Assembly (NCBI GenBank): GCA_021286855.1
Contig: JAJTBO010000005.1
Location: 1-64,000, forward strand
Direction: 5' to 3'
Origin: Hyphomicrobiales bacterium
GTDB lineage: Bacteria > Pseudomonadota > Alphaproteobacteria > Rhizobiales > Ancalomicrobiaceae
DNA length: 64,000 nt
Shown: positions 63,651 through 64,000 of the stretch, one piece after another
Position numbering within the stretch: position 1 is the stretch's first letter
How the letters are laid out: the number at the start of each line of letters is the position of its first letter
Translations under genes and position numbers: made by a program
Notes under the pieces: generated by a model
The model's database searches: none
The model's input: only the letters and a program-made list of their open reading frames with translations
What the model was told of the DNA's origin: nothing

Positions 63651-64000
63651 ATGCGCTTCGCTTCACTCGACCGTCGCCGTTTCCTGACGGGCGCCGGCGG
63701 TCTCGCGTTGGCCGGCCTGACGCCGCGGGCCTCGCGCGCCGCGACCAAGGTCAATCTCGGCGTGCTGAAACTCGGCAGCCATGCGCCGAGCTTCATCGCC
63801 TATGAGCGCGGTTATTTCCGCGACGCCGGCCTCGACGTCGAACTGAAGTTCTTCGAAGCCGCCCAGCCGCTCGCCGTGGCGATCGCCTCGGGCGACGCCG
63901 ACTACGGCGTCACCGCGATGAGCGGCGGCCTCGTCAGCCTCGCCGAGAAGAACGCGGTGCGCGTCATCGGCGGCGCGCTGATGGAGGAGAAGGGCCGCGT
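63651..64000 (+). CDS. ABC transporter substrate-binding protein, NitT/TauT type, 5' part
   Basis: The first 116 codons of a gene that runs off the window. A Tat signal peptide is visible: DRRRFLTGAGGLALAGLTPR with the twin-arginine motif and a hydrophobic segment. The mature part starts VNLGVLKLGSHAPSFIAYER and continues GYFRDAGLDVELKFFEAAQP, the NMT1/SsuA ligand-domain opening, as in the gene at 43058. Tat export of such proteins suggests a folded or cofactor-bound protein. The ATG at 63651 has GGAAGGG upstream. Confidence 0.85.
   Translation, partial: MRFASLDRRRFLTGAGGLALAGLTPRASRAATKVNLGVLKLGSHAPSFIAYERGYFRDAGLDVELKFFEAAQPLAVAIASGDADYGVTAMSGGLVSLAEKNAVRVIGGALMEEKGR

Overview
The window is a GC-rich chromosomal segment of an alphaproteobacterium, most likely of the order Hyphomicrobiales (Rhizobiales). 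The evidence is FlaF and FlbT beside short flagellins, a CtrA-type box, the murA-DUF2948-hisD-UPF0262 gene order, and adrenodoxin-type ferredoxin genes. An [FeFe] hydrogenase is uncommon in this class and suggests a facultatively fermentative lineage; the Pleomorphomonas/Siculibacillus group is a guess that the sequence alone cannot confirm.

Layout. (1) 1-12.5 kb is flagellar: the 3' end of flgI, flgJ-like and flgN-like genes, flaF-flbT, two flagellin genes in inverted orientation around a flaG-like gene, the filament/hook genes flgL, flgK and flgE, and three related glycosyltransferase-like genes that probably modify flagellin. (2) 12.7-20.2 kb is mostly housekeeping: a MoxR ATPase, a lipoprotein, a DUF2975/XRE pair, an FmdB-type zinc ribbon, SixA, the YcjX/YcjF pair and a universal stress protein. 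An AT-rich foreign-looking membrane-protein gene sits at 13.6 kb. (3) 20.4-28.6 kb is an accessory surface-polysaccharide island. It starts with a second AT-rich membrane-protein gene, then rfbF, rfbG, rfbH, a 3,5-epimerase and an SDR reductase for a CDP-3,6-dideoxyhexose, a DUF707 protein and an internally duplicated glycosyltransferase. (4) 28.7-35.3 kb holds a CoxE-type VWA protein, a methyltransferase, an isochorismatase-like hydrolase, gamma-glutamyltransferase, a ferredoxin reductase with its [2Fe-2S] ferredoxin, and an Hpt protein. (5) 35.7-41.2 kb is one 1826-residue membrane-anchored helical repeat protein.

(6) 41.4-53.3 kb has a NitT/TauT-type ABC transporter followed by hydE on the plus strand. 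Facing it on the minus strand is a compact operon: a NuoF-tail/GltD-like fusion, hydA, hydG, aspA and hydF. Together these give a soluble NAD(P)-linked [FeFe] hydrogenase and all three H-cluster maturases. (7) 53.9-60.5 kb has tRNA-Thr, then murA, DUF2948, hisD, UPF0262, a low-molecular-weight phosphatase, a histidine phosphatase, maf and yacG. (8) 60.6-63 kb encodes an octaheme cytochrome c of the tetrathionate-reductase type with a cytochrome b partner. tRNA-Phe and the start of a Tat-exported substrate-binding protein close the window.

Most of the window is ordinary alphaproteobacterial sequence. The most unusual points are the hydrogenase partner fusion with aspA inside the maturation operon, a 556-bp apparently identical inverted repeat joining the two flagellin genes, the giant 22-residue-repeat protein, the MoxR/CoxE pair that a single inversion would reunite, and the two AT-rich islands. 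Identifications rest on reading motifs by eye; no database search was run.
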